A stretch of DNA of 64,000 nt from Nicotiana tabacum (GCF_000715075.1 NC_134095.1:64671990-64735989); one strand, 5' to 3'. Positions 47,996 to 60,757 are shown, numbered from the stretch's first letter. A program made the numbers and translations. The notes: generated from the letters alone by a model not told the origin.

Positions 47996-48295
47996 CTAGC
48001 GCTCCAATGCAACCTCATCAAAGTTCCAGTCTCTCACTATATCCCTCCTCACGGCACGGCTCCTAACGAGTCGTGGGGGACCTGTCATGCCATTACTCTG
48101 ATCAGTTGGCTGAGGGGTTACTTTAGATGTTGTGATGCCACCGTTTGCATTGGGGTGGCTAAGCGTTATCTTCTTGATCAAGCAATTGGCAATCGCCGAA
48201 CATCTCCCATCGTTGTCGGAACTTGAAACAGAGTAACTTCTGAAGGAATGTGATGGGCTTTCAACACTATGGCATACCAAACATGCCAGACTCAT
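47996..48295 (-). CDS. Small conserved plant protein of unknown function
   Basis: Single 99-residue open frame on -, starting MSLACLVCHSVESPSHSFRS and ending NFDEVALER. Features: an N-terminal CLVCH motif with a Ser-rich stretch (YSVSSSDNDGRCSAIANC), a Lys/Thr-rich middle and a charged C-terminus; no membrane segment or signal peptide. The wording resembles a family of uncharacterised plant proteins seen in Arabidopsis (from memory, not searched). An acceptor-like TTGCGCAG lies 35 nt before the ATG (minus strand), suggesting a spliced 5' leader. The opposite-strand 89-codon frame (47957-48226) is a shadow. Confidence 0.72.
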   Translation of the reverse strand: MSLACLVCHSVESPSHSFRSYSVSSSDNDGRCSAIANCLIKKITLSHPNANGGITTSKVTPQPTDQSNGMTGPPRLVRSRAVRRDIVRDWNFDEVALER

Positions 48296-51200
48296 ATTTC
48301 ACTTGGTGCACAATCTCTTTTGCTGCGCAATGCATTCAAAGAAAATAAGGTTCTATTAGATGCCACTGCAAAGGAACCTATTGAAAGTGATTATGTGATA
48401 ATGTGCTCGGGATGCAAATAATCGAAATGGAAGTTTAGAAACCTTATATCAATTTATGTGCATGTCATGATTGCCAGTAGAGATCCCAAAAGTTTTGGTG
48501 ACATGCAACAATTTCAACCTTTGCAAATGCAACACACCAAGTTCACATTTTCATCAATTATAGATTATGACAGCCATCCTACGCCAAAAACAAAGAAAAA
48601 ATACATATTTGGCTTCCCCACACATGCAGGCTCACAAAATATAAACATACTGAGAAAATTCATGAAAGAAAGTGTTCTCTTCTAATAAGAATCCACTAGT
48701 ACGATATTTTTACAATACCAAATTGACTTGACAAATCATATACGGTCCAGATCTCATACAGAAAACTGGAGAAATAAAACTAGACATAGGACTGTAGAGT
48801 AGTGTAAAAATTGTTGTGCATTCATGGCTGTAATATGCAATTAGATGCTGCTGGGTTATTTATGTTCCCATAGAGTTTAAAATTAACTGCTCAATCTTTT
48901 GGCCAGTAGACCACTACCCTTGTAAAGTTGTGAATGACCTTAATTTTTTTTACTTAGAGAACTCTGTCGGAAATTCCAGCTCCCAAGCACTAGGGCAATA
49001 GTAAGAAGGTCAAATAATGCTCAATGATCACACACAGCATTTTCAAAGGTTGGGAAAGAGACTAAAACTAGAGTGATTGCTCCAGAACTGCACAACAAGG
49101 GACTACTGGGACTCCTAGGGGTCTGTGGTTTGAGGGATAAGGAATATTAATCTCGGTATTAAATTATGTATTATTATACAGCGCTTGCTTTCCGATATAA
49201 AAAGGTGTATTGCTAGTATAATCTCCAACGACTAACGCAATGTTTGCTTTCTGGTTATGCAGAGATTAATACAACAAAACCAAATGTTGTATTGCTAATA
49301 TCAGTATAACTTACACGAGACTATGTATTACTGTATACGGAATATAATATGAAATAAGAATGTGTATTAGCAATACATGGATAAGTAAAAACAAAAGTGC
49401 CCTTAAAGTTGGCTATCCCTTCAATATTATTCATGTAAAATTATTCACCATATAGCAATCCACATATTATTATTAATCACATAAGAATTGTTACATTATT
49501 ATTCACCACATAAGAACTTTTACACTATAAACTAGACTATGAATTAAATGACCCTTAGGGTTCACAGAATTATTTTTCCTGTGAATGTTCTGAATATAGA
49601 TTCGAGTAAACTTCTAATTAAACTATACAAAAAAGAACTTTCTCCATTAACCTGTTGGCAAATGTAGGTCATGCTCCTACATTGTAGGATGACAGGTGAC
49701 AACAACCAGGCGCTTCTCCAATGCCATAAATTCTAAGTCGTGGGATCATAACTTATCAGATGAGCTGAAGGTGAGAGTTGATCTAAGTTGAATGCACCTA
49801 GAAACCTTTTAAGCCAAAGCCAAGATCTACAGTGAAGAAAAATCCTGCGCCCAGGGAGGCTAAAGTGGGAACTAAGAAAGGGAGAAACATGTTATATTAC
49901 TGCTAAATTAAGATCTTTGGCAAGCTCTTTTTAGCAAGATTATTGGTTTCCAATAATATTTCTTGATCACCTATTCTTGCTCAAATAGGGCCCTCAGTTT
50001 CTCGCCAGCACCTCAAAGATGCATTTAGTTGTTTTACATGAGATTAAAGGTAGTTTCATTTAGTACCTAAAGGAAGGTCTGGAAATCAATACAAAATCCA
50101 TTAACAGATTTAACGGTAAAATAAAATCTCTGTCTGTATTGCAAAAAGCCTGAAGATAAGAGGAGAAGACCAAAATTTGCAACTTCCTTTCATTTCTTTT
50201 GAAACATCCTTTGAAGCCAATCCATTCCCAACAGGCGCCGACCCACCCACAACCTGCAAAAAACTAAATCCGGAACAACCTACAAAAAACTACACCCATT
50301 CCTTCTTCCTTTGTCCACCTTTACTAGGTTCACACTTATCACTTATGTACCTTCTCCAGCAGCAAACCTCACTACAGTTTACTCCGTACTTCTTAATTTT
50401 TTTTTGATATCAAGCTGATTTTTGATTCCGTACTTCTTAATTTATATCAAGCTGATTTTAAATATTTCACATATATCAAACTTAACTTGTTGTAACTATT
50501 GTACTTCAAAGTTTCTCTTGTAACTAAGATATCAAAAACCTTTTTGTATTAGAAACAAACACATACATGAAACAAGAATGGGAGTCATAGTTACCCAATG
50601 AGCCATCAGTTCTTTTTCATAATTTCAGCAACTTTCTCAATGTCTTTGAGACAAAAATTAGAAAAGACAACACCAGTGATGAGATTAAGGAAATATGTTC
50701 TATTTATTTGTTTTAAGTATTCTCAGAGATAATAAAAATTCATAGCAAACTGCCTCCCCTATTCCTTTCTACAGCTTCTTCTCACTAGGCAGTTGAATAA
50801 ATGCATTAGGAAATATGAAAACAACATATAGCTATCTCTGTATCCACCTGAAGTAACCAAATTAAACTTCCTATTTTCTGAATCAGCCCATACAGATGTA
50901 AGAAGTTGCATTTACCCTAATTGTCCAGAAACAAATCAGATCTATAGAAACCTAGCCTCTTACTAACCTGAAATTAAGTCATAATATTTACCACTTAATG
51001 TCCTTTTTTCTTTCTATCATTCTTTAATAGGGTTCTTCAATGATTAGTTGCCAACTCCAAGGCCAACCAGTCATTTTACCAGCAATTTAGCTTGACCATC
51101 TTAATATAGAGCATGAAAACTTCTTTTGGACAAGTTTAAAGAATAATTGTATGCTTCAATCAAGAACTGAACCCAGGTGAATGAGCCTCAAGGCAGTGCT

Positions 51201-51349
51201 AAGGAGCTCCAGCTACCAGTGACCCCAGCTAATTTTCTAGAGCATGAAAACTTTCGTTTCCCACATCATATTGTATGTAACTAATATCTAGAGACAGCAA
51301 AATGTGACGCCAAATAATTTTTCTATTCCTTTTTCCTGATGAGGTGTCA

Positions 51350-51870
51350 AGCAAATAATTTGTAGTCATAAACCAAGCGATACCTATAATATGACACAGG
51401 CACACTCATTTTTTCGATAAAGAAACTGGAGTAGAAGGCCTACCAAATGCATCCTAATGGAAAACTATCAGAATCTCAAATGGGCTCTAGACACGTAACA
51501 GTGATACATTTTAAATTATACTTTCATATTACAAATTACTGTGTATTTCATAATTGTCTAAGTACAGCTTAGTCTCTATAAGCATATGAAAACATAGTCA
51601 AGCCAAATAATTGTAGTCGCTAAGTTAAGATATACCTATAATATGACACAGGCACACTCATACAACCATTGATAAATAAAACTGGAATAAGAGGCCCACT
51701 ACTGCATCCTAACGAGGGAAAGGAATAAAACTATAAACGTGTCTGAGACGTTCTAGATGCGTAGCAGTGATACGTTTACAACATTAACCTTAATTTAAAA
51801 TGATATTGTCATATAATGAACGACTTTGTGTATTTCAATATTGTACATGGAAAAGTGCAGTTTAGTATTA
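51350..51870. repeat. Diverged tandem duplication of about 255 bp
   Basis: Words ATACCTATAATATGACACAG, GCACACTCAT, CATCCTAA, CAGTGATAC and GTGTATTTCA(A/T)ATTGT occur in the same order in 51350-51590 and 51600-51870. A third partial copy starts near 52080 (TTAGTATTATGGGTATATGA). Confidence 0.8.
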
Positions 51871-52765
51871 TGGGTATATTTTTTGAGAATGGTAACAAAT
51901 TATATAAATGATTAAAAATATTTACAGGAGATTGTGTAAGCCACAATCAGACCCCAAAAGATCTGCAACTGCCTTGCCTATTCTAATCGATTACATTTCT
52001 TCTAGCAAATCTAGTAAAGAATGTACATCCTCCCTATAGCTCTCTTTGCACCAAAAATGAAATAACAAAAAACAATTAAGCTTAGTATTATGGGTATATG
52101 AAAACATATTATTTCTTATTATTGCTTCATGCAATAGTCAAGTCATGTAACGTCTTCCAAATTAGGTATTTACGGTCAAAGATTATTTTACTCCTTTTCC
52201 TTACTAGAAAAAGGTGCTACAATCAGGGACAGCCAGGGCTATCAATAATAAGGGAACGTGAAAAGTTACATAAGGTGCCTTTCTATTCTTTAGATGAATA
52301 AGAATCTCAAAATATATCCTGCTTCAAAACTCACCAAAAGAGAAGCGTGAAATCAATAGATAACTCAAAAAGATGCTACCAACAATACAGAAAACCATCA
52401 AATACATATTGCTTCCTTCATAACCGTCAAACCTCTTCTTCTTGAACGATATATGTACTTACTTTGAAACGACAAAACAAAATGTTCTTGAGTCTATGAT
52501 TTGATCACATTGTAAAAGCTTGACAAGTTCGCCCAACTCCTATTGGTAAAATTATGATATAATGCTAACTTTCTTGTTCAGCTTAACTGTTTCTAGTAAC
52601 AGTGTCCAGGATCATCAAGATGAAGAATTGGCTTTGGATACTTGCAAAATCAATATACTAATCATTAGCCCTTTCAATATCGAATCTCAAGTTCCATTAA
52701 ATGGTGACTGATTTCAATCTCCAACGAACTGAATACAACAAATGGCTTCATAAATATAATCCTTA

Positions 52766-52959
52766 GGGGTCGTTTGGTACATGGGATAAGAATAATAATC
52801 CCGGGTTAAGGTTTGGGATTGACTTTATCCCATGTTTGGTTTGGGGTATTAGCTAATCCCGGGATAACTTTTACACTAAAATGGAGGGATTAGTTATCCC
52901 ATATAGAAGGTGGGATAATTAATCGCATGGGATATCCCACCTTTGTACCAAACGCCCCC
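52766..52959. mobile_element. Tourist-like MITE with TTA target duplication
   Basis: Termini GGGGTCGTTTGGTAC and GTACCAAACGCCCCC are inverted repeats (one mismatch), flanked by TTA on both sides (52763-52765, 52960-52962). The 194-bp interior is rich in GGGATAA/TTATCCC palindromes. The TTA duplication is the PIF/Harbinger signature. Confidence 0.93.
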
Positions 52960-54399
52960 TTAGTATTCTAATAAAAAAGGAAGAAGACTGAAAGCAAACA
53001 GACAAAGATGAAAAATGCAACTCAATCTAAATCAAACGAATATGGCCACTTGTGCATATAATTGTGTAATGTTAAGTGTAGAAAGTCATAATAGCATATT
53101 ATCAGTAATAAAGAACCTAATCCTAGACCATTTACTATTGGAAACTTCTAGCTATATACTCCTTACTATCAATCAGCTGAGATCCCATTATAATTGAACT
53201 TGTCTTGTCAATAGTTTTGACTTGAACCACTCATCGGTCCTTTTATCGCTCTACTTATATGGTAAGACCCTCTAAAGTAGATTATCAATTCTTAGTCCAC
53301 TCAATCTTGCAAACAGTAGGCTCTTAGATAAAGCAAAGAAAGACTCTCTACAGTGGCATCCAAATAATCCACCATATGCATACTATACATGACTAAGCAC
53401 TCCATGGGACATGACATGCTGCATATTATTCTCCTTCGGTATCTGATTACAGCGTCCGGGTTACCAAATAAACTGAAGTTACTAGAAAAAAGGGATAAAC
53501 CGAAAAGAGATATAATCCTGAATTTATTAACGCCCCTTCATTAAAAAATTGAAATAAATAAAACTTTGGCAGTTAAATCAACACCTGGTTGATGAAGGAA
53601 AAGTACAGACTTCACACTTCAGTAAAAAGCAATTCTCATCTCAATTACACTCTCATAAACCTCCTACAACATAGAAATCCTTTCCTGTTACAACGTACTG
53701 CATTTTCAAGTCATCACTCAACAATCCCATGTTCACACAAGGCAAAAGCAACTACGCCTAGAAATTAAGGCAAAGCTTCATCTGAATCAGAACAAAAGAC
53801 TGCTAGAACGCAGCATAGATGTACTAACACCTCAGTGTACAATGACCACGGTGGTAGATAAAATCAAGATCCTAGTGCCACCCCACCCAGGAAACTCAAA
53901 TTAAAACTGAAAAAAGAAAAAGTGAGCAACATCAGTTCTTTTTATGGCAAAACAAAATTCTCTAGGAACCACTATCTGAGAAACAGAGAACAACCACATT
54001 AAGTTGGATAACCGAGAAATCTCGGAGGCTAGTGGCACCACAGTTCGACCCCTCTCCCCATCTACCCTTCTCCACTTAAATACCAGGGTTTTGCTGCCGA
54101 ACCCGTGATATGGGAGCTCATTGAATACCTTATTATGAACTCAAGATTCACTTTGACCAAGAAAATAGGCATACAATACAGCATCAAATGTACCTCTACA
54201 ATAAAGGGAATTTTGTCAGTGCAAATACACAATATCAAGAACACCAATGAACCCAAGAAACAAACACTAAGAGAAAATTTATAGCACAAATTGAACCCAC
54301 AACAAAATTGACACAAAAAAATGACACCATAATTTCAGTTTGTATCACAAATAGTGCAGTAATAAAGAAGAAATAATTGAAGTGAAGGGAAAAACGAAA

Positions 54400-54600
54400 G
54401 GAAACTATTGAGATCTGAGAAACAAACCTTAGTATGTGTGTCGCAATGTGAAATAACGATTAGTGAGGAATGTAAGTGGGGGTATTATCTAATGGGCGGT
54501 TAAATCTTGTTGAGAGAGGGGATCTGTTTGTGTCGTTAAAGTCGGGAGAAGACTTCACTCTCTCTTGTAAATTCCTGAAATTAATGCTTTCGATTCATTC
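54400..54600 (-). promoter_or_regulatory. Putative 5' UTR exon of the small unknown gene
   Basis: Read on -, the stretch from about 54600 has pyrimidine/purine leader composition and reaches a donor CTAAG|GTTTGT near 54428. Only position and the splice-like site support it. Confidence 0.3.
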
Positions 54601-54626
54601 ATACGGTACAGTACTCCCAGGAGTCT

Positions 54627-54860
54627 TAAGAGCATGTTTGGCGAAGCTGGGTGGTTAAAAGTATTTTTTTTTCCTCAAAAAGGTTTTTTTTAAGCTATTT
54701 GGTCGAGACGGAGAAGTACTTTTCACCCGCGGTCGAAGTAGTTTTTCTGCTAAAAGCAAAAAATTCTAGCTTCTTTCAAGAAGCAAAAGCAGAAAATTAA
54801 TTTATTCAAGACAAAACTATCCTCACCATAAATTTATATTTTCCAAATTATCCATGTTGA
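54627..54860. mobile_element. MITE-like fragment, GAGCATGTTTGGC end
   Basis: GAGCATGTTTGGCGAAGC followed by AAAAGTACTTTT-type and AAGCTTCTTTCAAGAAGC-type palindromes, a common Solanaceae MITE style. The second terminus is not found. Confidence 0.4.
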
Positions 54861-55211
54861 TTTAAGCTTGTTCTTTTCATTTTTGTTTTTAGTTTTTATC
54901 ATTCTTTTAAAATTAAAAAAAATCATATACATGAACCATTTCGTAACTTTTCAAAAAATTTATTGGCTTTTCTTGTTTTTAATTTTTTTTTCTTTGTATA
55001 ATGTCTTGTAACTTTCCAAATTACTTCTTCTTTTTTCAGACTAAAGCAAATTATCCACGTCGTTCTTTAAACTTTCAATTCTCTTCGTACAAATAGTTAT
55101 TTATAATTTCTTTTGTTATAGGCTATTAATTTTCGAATCTTTAAAACTGTTATCAAATCTAATTTGTGAAAATTATCTACAAATAGGTAATAAATTTATA
55201 ATTGCATCGCA

Positions 55212-55484
55212 TAATCTATATATTATTAAAAGAAGAAGAAAAAGCCTCCACATTTAGCTAAGTGGCAGCCTCACAATAGACCACTTGGTAATTTAGGACA
55301 AAGTTAGTTAGGTTTTGTAAATATTAGTTTTTTTTGAATTTAAATTTTTTTAAAAATAAATTATGCATGATGTGTTGTTAATAATTAGTTACTCTTTTTG
55401 AATTTGAATTTAAACATATTAAACTATATTTTATGAAAAATAATATTTTTTTATAATATTTAAAATTATTTTATTTTACATTCA
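55212..55484 (+). mobile_element. Possible Helitron 5' end fragment
   Basis: A|TCTATATATTATTAAAAG resembles the Helitron 5' start at 23927 and is followed by AT-rich sequence. No 3' end is visible before the transposase fragment and LTR. Confidence 0.3.
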
Positions 55485-55598
55485 ATGCCATCTTTCAAGT
55501 TTGAGACTCAGAATCATCTTGTTACAGCTACTATGGCTATACATAATTTCATCCGACGACATTCTTCTAGCGATAAGAAATTCAAATATTATGCTAAT
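55485..55598 (+). pseudogene. PIF/Harbinger transposase C-terminal scrap
   Basis: The frame reads MPSFKFETQNHLVTATMAIH, NFIRR and SSSDKKF, the end of the DDE nuclease domain of plant Harbinger-type (ALP1-like) proteins. It is cut at 55598 by the chromovirus LTR and has no upstream domain. It could also be a fragment of a domesticated relative. Confidence 0.7.
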
Positions 55599-56309
55599 TG
55601 TAACGATCCGGCCGGTCATTTCGTGAATTATAGCCATGTTTCCCCCGCTTCTGCTTCCTTATGTGTTCCTCGGCTGTATTTTATTGTATCATGTTGGTTG
55701 GTTCGGGTCCAGAGTGGTTTCGCTGTGGAATGAGACACTTAGTCTCTTTTGAGAAGGCTTAAGTTGGAAAAGTTGACCGGATGTCGACTTATGAGTATAT
55801 GAACTCGGATTTGAATTTTGATGGTTCCGTTAGCTCCGTTAGGTGTTTTTGGACTTAGGAGCGCGTTCGAAATGTGATTTGGATGTCTGTGGTAGAATTA
55901 TGCATGAATTGGCGAAATTGAAAATTTGGCCTTTTTTTGTCGGCAGTGGAAATTTTGATATCTGGTTCGGAATGAAATTTCGGAAGTTGGAGTAGGTTCA
56001 TGGTGTCATTTGTGACGTGTGTATGCAAAAAGTTTTAGGTCATTCGGGGGTGATTTAGTAGGTTTTGGGGTCGTTTGCGGAATTTGAAAATTTAGATGTT
56101 CTTAAGCTTGAATCCGAGGGTAATTTGGTGTTTTGATGTTGTTTTAAGCGATTCGAAGGTTCGACTAAGTTTGAATGATGTTATGGGATGTGTTGGCATG
56201 TTTGGTTGAGGTCTCGAGGGCCTCACGTGAGTTTCGGGTGGTTAACGGATCAATTCTTGGTTTTGGAAGTTGGTAGATTTTTTGGTATTTTTTGTTGTAG
56301 AGAATTCCT

Positions 56310-56635
56310 TCATCGTATTCGCGAGAGGGCTCTCGCGTTCGCGAAGGGATTTTGAGAGGGGCAGTTGAGTTGTTTTTCGTGTTCGCGAAGGTTTAGGATT
56401 TTAAGGCTACGCGTTCGCGACCTGAGCATCGTGTTCGCATAGAGTCAACGGTCATTAGAGCTTCAGGCAATTAAGCCTACGCGTACGCGAAAAATGTTCC
56501 GCGTTCGCGTAGGGTCAAGCTGGGTGGTCTTCGTGTTCGCGAGTGGGTCCTCGTGTTTGCGAAGGAGGAACTTTTGGTCTAAGGCAGTTTGTGCTTCGTG
56601 AACGCGAGGGCACTACCGCGTTCGCGAAGAGTAAA
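56310..56635. repeat. TTCGCGAA palindromic array in LTR U3
   Basis: About 14 TTCGCGA, CGCGTTCGCG or GTTCGCGAAGG units over 325 bp, at +710 to +1030 from the LTR start. Sequence and placement match 5168-5392, with some TCGTGTTCGCG variants. Confidence 0.88.
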
Positions 56636-57799
56636 ATTTGGGCCGCAGTGTTAAATATCAAAATCGAGGGTTTGAGCCCATTTTTCATATTTTGAGTTAG
56701 AGACCACAGAATTGGACGATTTTAAGGCAATTTCAGAGAGGTGATTGGGGTAAGTGTTCTTCACTTGATTTTGGTGAGATTCCATGATTGTATCTTAATT
56801 TTCATCATCTAAATTGGGAATTGGGGTGTAAAATTGGGGGGGGAATGGAAGAGAATTGGAGATATGATTTTGGGGATTTGAATGGTCATTTGATGAAGGA
56901 TTTTGGTGAATTTGGTATAGGTAGACTCGTGAGTGGATGGGCTTTCTAGTTTTGTGATTTTTATCAGATTCCGAGACGTGGGTCCGGGGGCCGAGTTTGG
57001 GTGAATTTTGGGATTTTGGTCTAAATTGATAGTTTTTCGTATGGAATTGGTTCCTTGGCCTATATTGATTACATTGTATTGCTTTTGGTTAGATTCAAGA
57101 CATTTGGGGGCTGATTCGAGAGGCAAGAGCGTCGCGAAGTAGGGATTTGACCGGTTTGAGGTAAGTAATGATTGTAAATCTAGTTCTAAGTGTATGAAAC
57201 CTCGGATTGCACATCGTTTTACTGCTTTGAGGTGATGCACATGCTAGGTGACGGGCGTGTGGGCATGCACCGTTAGAGATTGTGACTTGGTCCGTCTCGT
57301 AGTAACTATTAAGTTGCGTATTTGACTGAAACTATAGGATACTTATGTGATTTAGAAAGAATTTCTATAAATTGGGTTGAATGTCATATTTGGGCCATGT
57401 GCCAGAGCTGTTTGGACCCTTAGAGGCCTTTTCTTATTATCCTCTCACTGTTTTGATTTAAGATCTATACTCAGTCATGTTGTGTTTACTGACTCCGTCT
57501 TTATTACCCCATTTTGATGCATAAAAATGTTATTTTGGGCTGAGCACCCTTTTTTTACTGATAGCCCGAGTGGCTTGAGAGGTTTGTGACTGAGTGAGGC
57601 CGAGAGCCTTTTTTTATTGTGAGGATATTATGGGATCGGGTTGTACGCCGCAGCATGTTGTTACTGATTCATGATTATGAGAGGCCAAGGGCCTGATTGA
57701 TTTATGCCACAAGGTGGCTTGATATAGCGCTTCAGCTGTAGGAGCCCCTCCGGAGTCTGCACACCCCCAGTGAGTGCGGGTACCCTGAGTGAGTGATAT

Positions 57800-57945
57800 G
57801 GGATATGTCCGAGGGGCTATTTACGAGTGACTGTGAGATTTATCTGAGGGGCTGATTCTGAGTGATGTTATGCCCGAGGGGTTGTTGATGATTTATGTTG
57901 CCCGAGAGACTGTATATGAGTGATTTTTGCCCGAGGGGCTATTTA
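57800..57945. repeat. CCGAGGGGCT repeats in LTR
   Basis: Five CCGAGGGGCT or CTGAGGGGCT units about 30 bp apart, parallel to 6580-6660 in the other LTR. Confidence 0.75.
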
Positions 57946-58583
57946 TAATTTTCATCACTTTTACTCTCTTTGCATTGAGCCTCTCTTGAAACTGTTGAAA
58001 AATCTCTTTAAATGATTTTTTTATCTCAAACTGGATTTTTAAACAGGATGATTTGACTCATATACTGATTTGAAAGCATGTTGTACTTACTGAGATTTCT
58101 TGATGTGGACTTTATGTGTTTGCTGTTGCTCAGTCTTTATTTACTTTTATTACTCACTGAGTTGGCATACTCACACTACTCCCTGCACCTTGTGTGCACA
58201 TCCAAGGGTTGCTGGACGTGCTAACGAGCGTTGATTTTCATCCGTCGCAGATCTGTTGGAGTTAGCAAGGTAGTTGCATGGCGATTGCAGCCTTGCTCTT
58301 ATCCCTCCTATCTTCCTATAGATATTATTAGTTGATTTCCAAACTGTATTAGTCTTAGCATTTTCAGACAATTTTTTAGAGATGCTCATGACTAGTGACA
58401 CCCCGATGTCGGACTTTTCTTTCTGCACTTTGTTATTCAGACTTATCTTATGAAGTTTTATTAATTAAATAGCTTAAAGAAATCTTTAAATTGAAATATC
58501 GGGTTGTTTTGGTAAAAGAGTCGGCTTTCCTAGTTCCATGATAAGCGTTATCACGACATGGTAGATTTGGGGTTGTAATAAGT

Positions 58584-58595
58584 TGGTATCAGAGC
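58584..58595 (+). other. Primer binding site, initiator tRNA-Met
   Basis: TGGTATCAGAGC is the complement of the initiator tRNA-Met 3' end and starts 3 nt after the LTR, as in most plant chromoviruses. Confidence 0.93.
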
Positions 58596-58783
58596 CTAGG
58601 TTACATAGGTCTCACGGGTCATGAGCGGGTTTAGTAGAGCCTTGCGGATCGGTACGGCGACGTCTGTACTTATCTTCGAAAGGCTATAGAACCTTTAGGA
58701 AAACTTTATATTCTTGAATTCTTGTCGTGCGAATCTGTTAATTCTGGTAACTAAACTTCTGTTATTCTATTCTCTCACATATA

Positions 58784-60170
58784 GTGAGGACACATGCTAC
58801 CGGTCAGGATGGACGACCACTAGTACCACTAGTTGGGGCAGCGAGAGGCCAAGGTCGTGGTCGAGGTCGTGGTAGGGGCAGGGGTGTAGCGCACACAACA
58901 GCTAGGGCAAAACCTCCAGATCTATCAGCTGCCCCAGTTCATGATTATAACCCAGTTGTGGACGCTCCCGTGGGACCGGCTCAGGCACCAGTTGTGCCTA
59001 TTGTTATCACAGGTCTTCAGGAGACCTTAGCTCAGATCTTGACCATGTGCTCTAGTCTTGCTCAGTCAGTCGCTGTTTCTACTACAGCAGCTACTTCCCA
59101 GGCCCGAGGAGGCACTCAGACTCCCATCGCCCGTACACCCGAGCAGGTTGTTCAGGGACTGCAGACACCGGAAGCACCACCAGCCTAGCCGGTTGCACCT
59201 GCTCAGGATTATATGGTACCAGTCATGCCTGATAATGAGCATCATAGATTGGAGAGGTTTGGCAAACTTCAGCCTCCAACTTTCAATGGTACAGAGGGCG
59301 AGGATGCTCAGGGTTTCTTGGACAAGTGTCAGAGGATTCTACGTACAACGGGTATTCTGGAGACTAGTGGGGTCTCATTCACCACCTTTCAGTTCTCTGG
59401 AGCTGCCTTTACTTGGTGGGAGGCTTATGAGAGGCGTAGGCATGTTGGTGCAGTTCCCCTTACATGGCAGCAGTTCTCTATTCTCTTTCTGGAGAAGTAT
59501 GTGCCACAATCCCGCAGAAAAGAGCTACGTAGATAGTTCGAGCAGTTGTGACAGGATGATATGACTGTGATGCAGTATAAGATAAGGTTCTCTGAGTTAG
59601 ACCGTCATGCTATCTGGTTGGTTCCTACGGACATGGAGAGTATCAAAAGGTTCGTGGATGGCCTTTCGTATCAGTTACTAATTCTTATGACCAGAGTGAG
59701 GGTATTTTGTGCTTCTTTTGAGGAGGTTGTTGACATTGCTAGGGATATAGAGTTGATTCACCATCAGGAGCGAGTGGAGAGGGAGGCCAAGAGGCCTCAT
59801 GTATCCGGTAGTTTTGGGGGTGCTCCTCATGGGGGTCAGTTTCAGTACGGCAGAGGCCGTCTATTCAGACATGCTCAGTCAGCTCGCCCAGTTCACCGTG
59901 GGGAATCATCGGACCATAGTTCTCACAGTTCTCATCAGGGCCATTCATCACTTAGTGCCCTCCCAGCCCAGAGTTCGTCTTGTGCCCCATCATTTTAGGG
60001 CTCTTCTATGCCAAGTTCTTCTGCCAATCATCCTGGTGCTAGGGGTTCCCTTCAGTCCCCGTCACCAGCACTAGGGGGTTGCTATGAGTGTGGGGAGTTG
60101 GGACATATGTGGAGGTAGTATCCTCATTGTCATAGGGGTCCGCCTCAGTAGAGGAGTCAGCGATTGACTT
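58784..60170 (+). pseudogene. gag: Chromovirus gag, degenerate
   Basis: Open pieces 58784-59188, 59213-59536 and 59561-59998 in one frame give a Gly/Arg-rich N-terminus (RGQGRGRGRGRGRG), the retrotransposon gag core (LQPPTFNGTEGEDAQGFLDK, AFTWWEAYERRR, WQQFSILFLEKYVPQSRR, IKRFVDGL), a His/Ser-rich linker and a zinc knuckle near 60082 (CYECGELGHMWR then a stop and Tyr where Cys is expected). Stops near 59187, 59535, 59998 and 60118 break the frame, most of the form CAG to TAG. Gag forms the particle and packages RNA; this copy cannot. Confidence 0.9.
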
Positions 60171-60714
60171 CAGTACTAGTTACTTCACCACCCGCCTAGT
60201 CAACTAGGGGTGGAGGATAGTCAACTATGGGTCGCCCTAGAGATGGAGGTTGATCAAGTGGCGGTCAGACCTGTTTCTATGCAATCCCAGCCAGACCAGA
60301 TATTATTGCTTCAAATGCAGTAATCACAAGTATTGTCTCAATTTGCCACTAGGATGCCTCTGTATTATTTGATCTTGGTTCCACATTTTCATATGTGTCA
60401 TCATATTTTGCTCAGTATTTGGATACGCCCCGCGAGTCTCTTGTTTCATATATTAGTGTATCTACTCCGGTGAGCGATACTATTGTTGTGGACCGCGTAT
60501 ATCTGTCATGTGTGGTGACTACTGGGGGTTTGGAGACCCGAGTGGACCTTTTATTGCTTAGTATGGTGGATTTTGATTTGATATTAGGTATGGATTAATT
60601 GTCTCTGTGTCATGCTATTCTGGACTGTCACGCTAAGATGGTGATGTTGGCTATGCCGGGGGTGCCACGGATTGAGTGGTGAGGTTCGAGGATTATGTTC
60701 CCAGTAGGATGATT

Positions 60715-60757
60715 TCATTCTTGAAGGCCCAACAGATAGTTGGGCCTTCAAGAATGA
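60715..60757. repeat. 19-bp perfect inverted repeat in pol
   Basis: TCATTCTTGAAGGCCCAAC and its complement are separated by 5 nt. The right arm replaces the sequence expected from element 1 at this point (1417-1455), so it is a local foldback copy, not native. Confidence 0.93.

Larger units (their letters stand above)
48296..54399 (-). other. Long gene-poor stretch, probable 5' leader intron
   Basis: Six kilobases of AT-rich sequence without a supported gene. It contains a diverged direct duplication (51350-51870), a MITE (52766-52959) and TATTAGCAATACATGG-type repeats near 49130-49390 that look like a decayed MITE. If the transcript of the 47996-48295 gene starts near 54500, this is its intron. 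Confidence 0.4.
55599..58580 (+). mobile_element. 5' LTR of chromovirus element 2
   Basis: TGTAACGATCCGGCCGGTCA start, followed in the order shared with 4466-7291 by the TTCGCGAA array (56310-56635), TTAAATAT, GGGGTAAGT near 56749, GAGGTAAGTAATG (57158-57170), CCCGAGGGGC repeats and ACACCCCGATGTCGG. It ends GTTGTAATA where GTGACA is expected (G-to-A and C-to-T). A PBS follows after 3 nt. 2982 bp. Confidence 0.9.

Noticed and set aside
47957..48226. 89-codon plus-strand open frame
   Set aside because: It overlaps the better-supported minus-strand frame, whose termini look like a conserved plant protein.
50177..50407. 76-codon frame in the gene-poor region
   Set aside because: No recognisable motif, no splice context and composition like surrounding spacer.
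51150..51240. tRNA-like or SINE-like stretch
   Set aside because: Some words resemble a reversed B box, but no paired A box, tail or duplication could be found.
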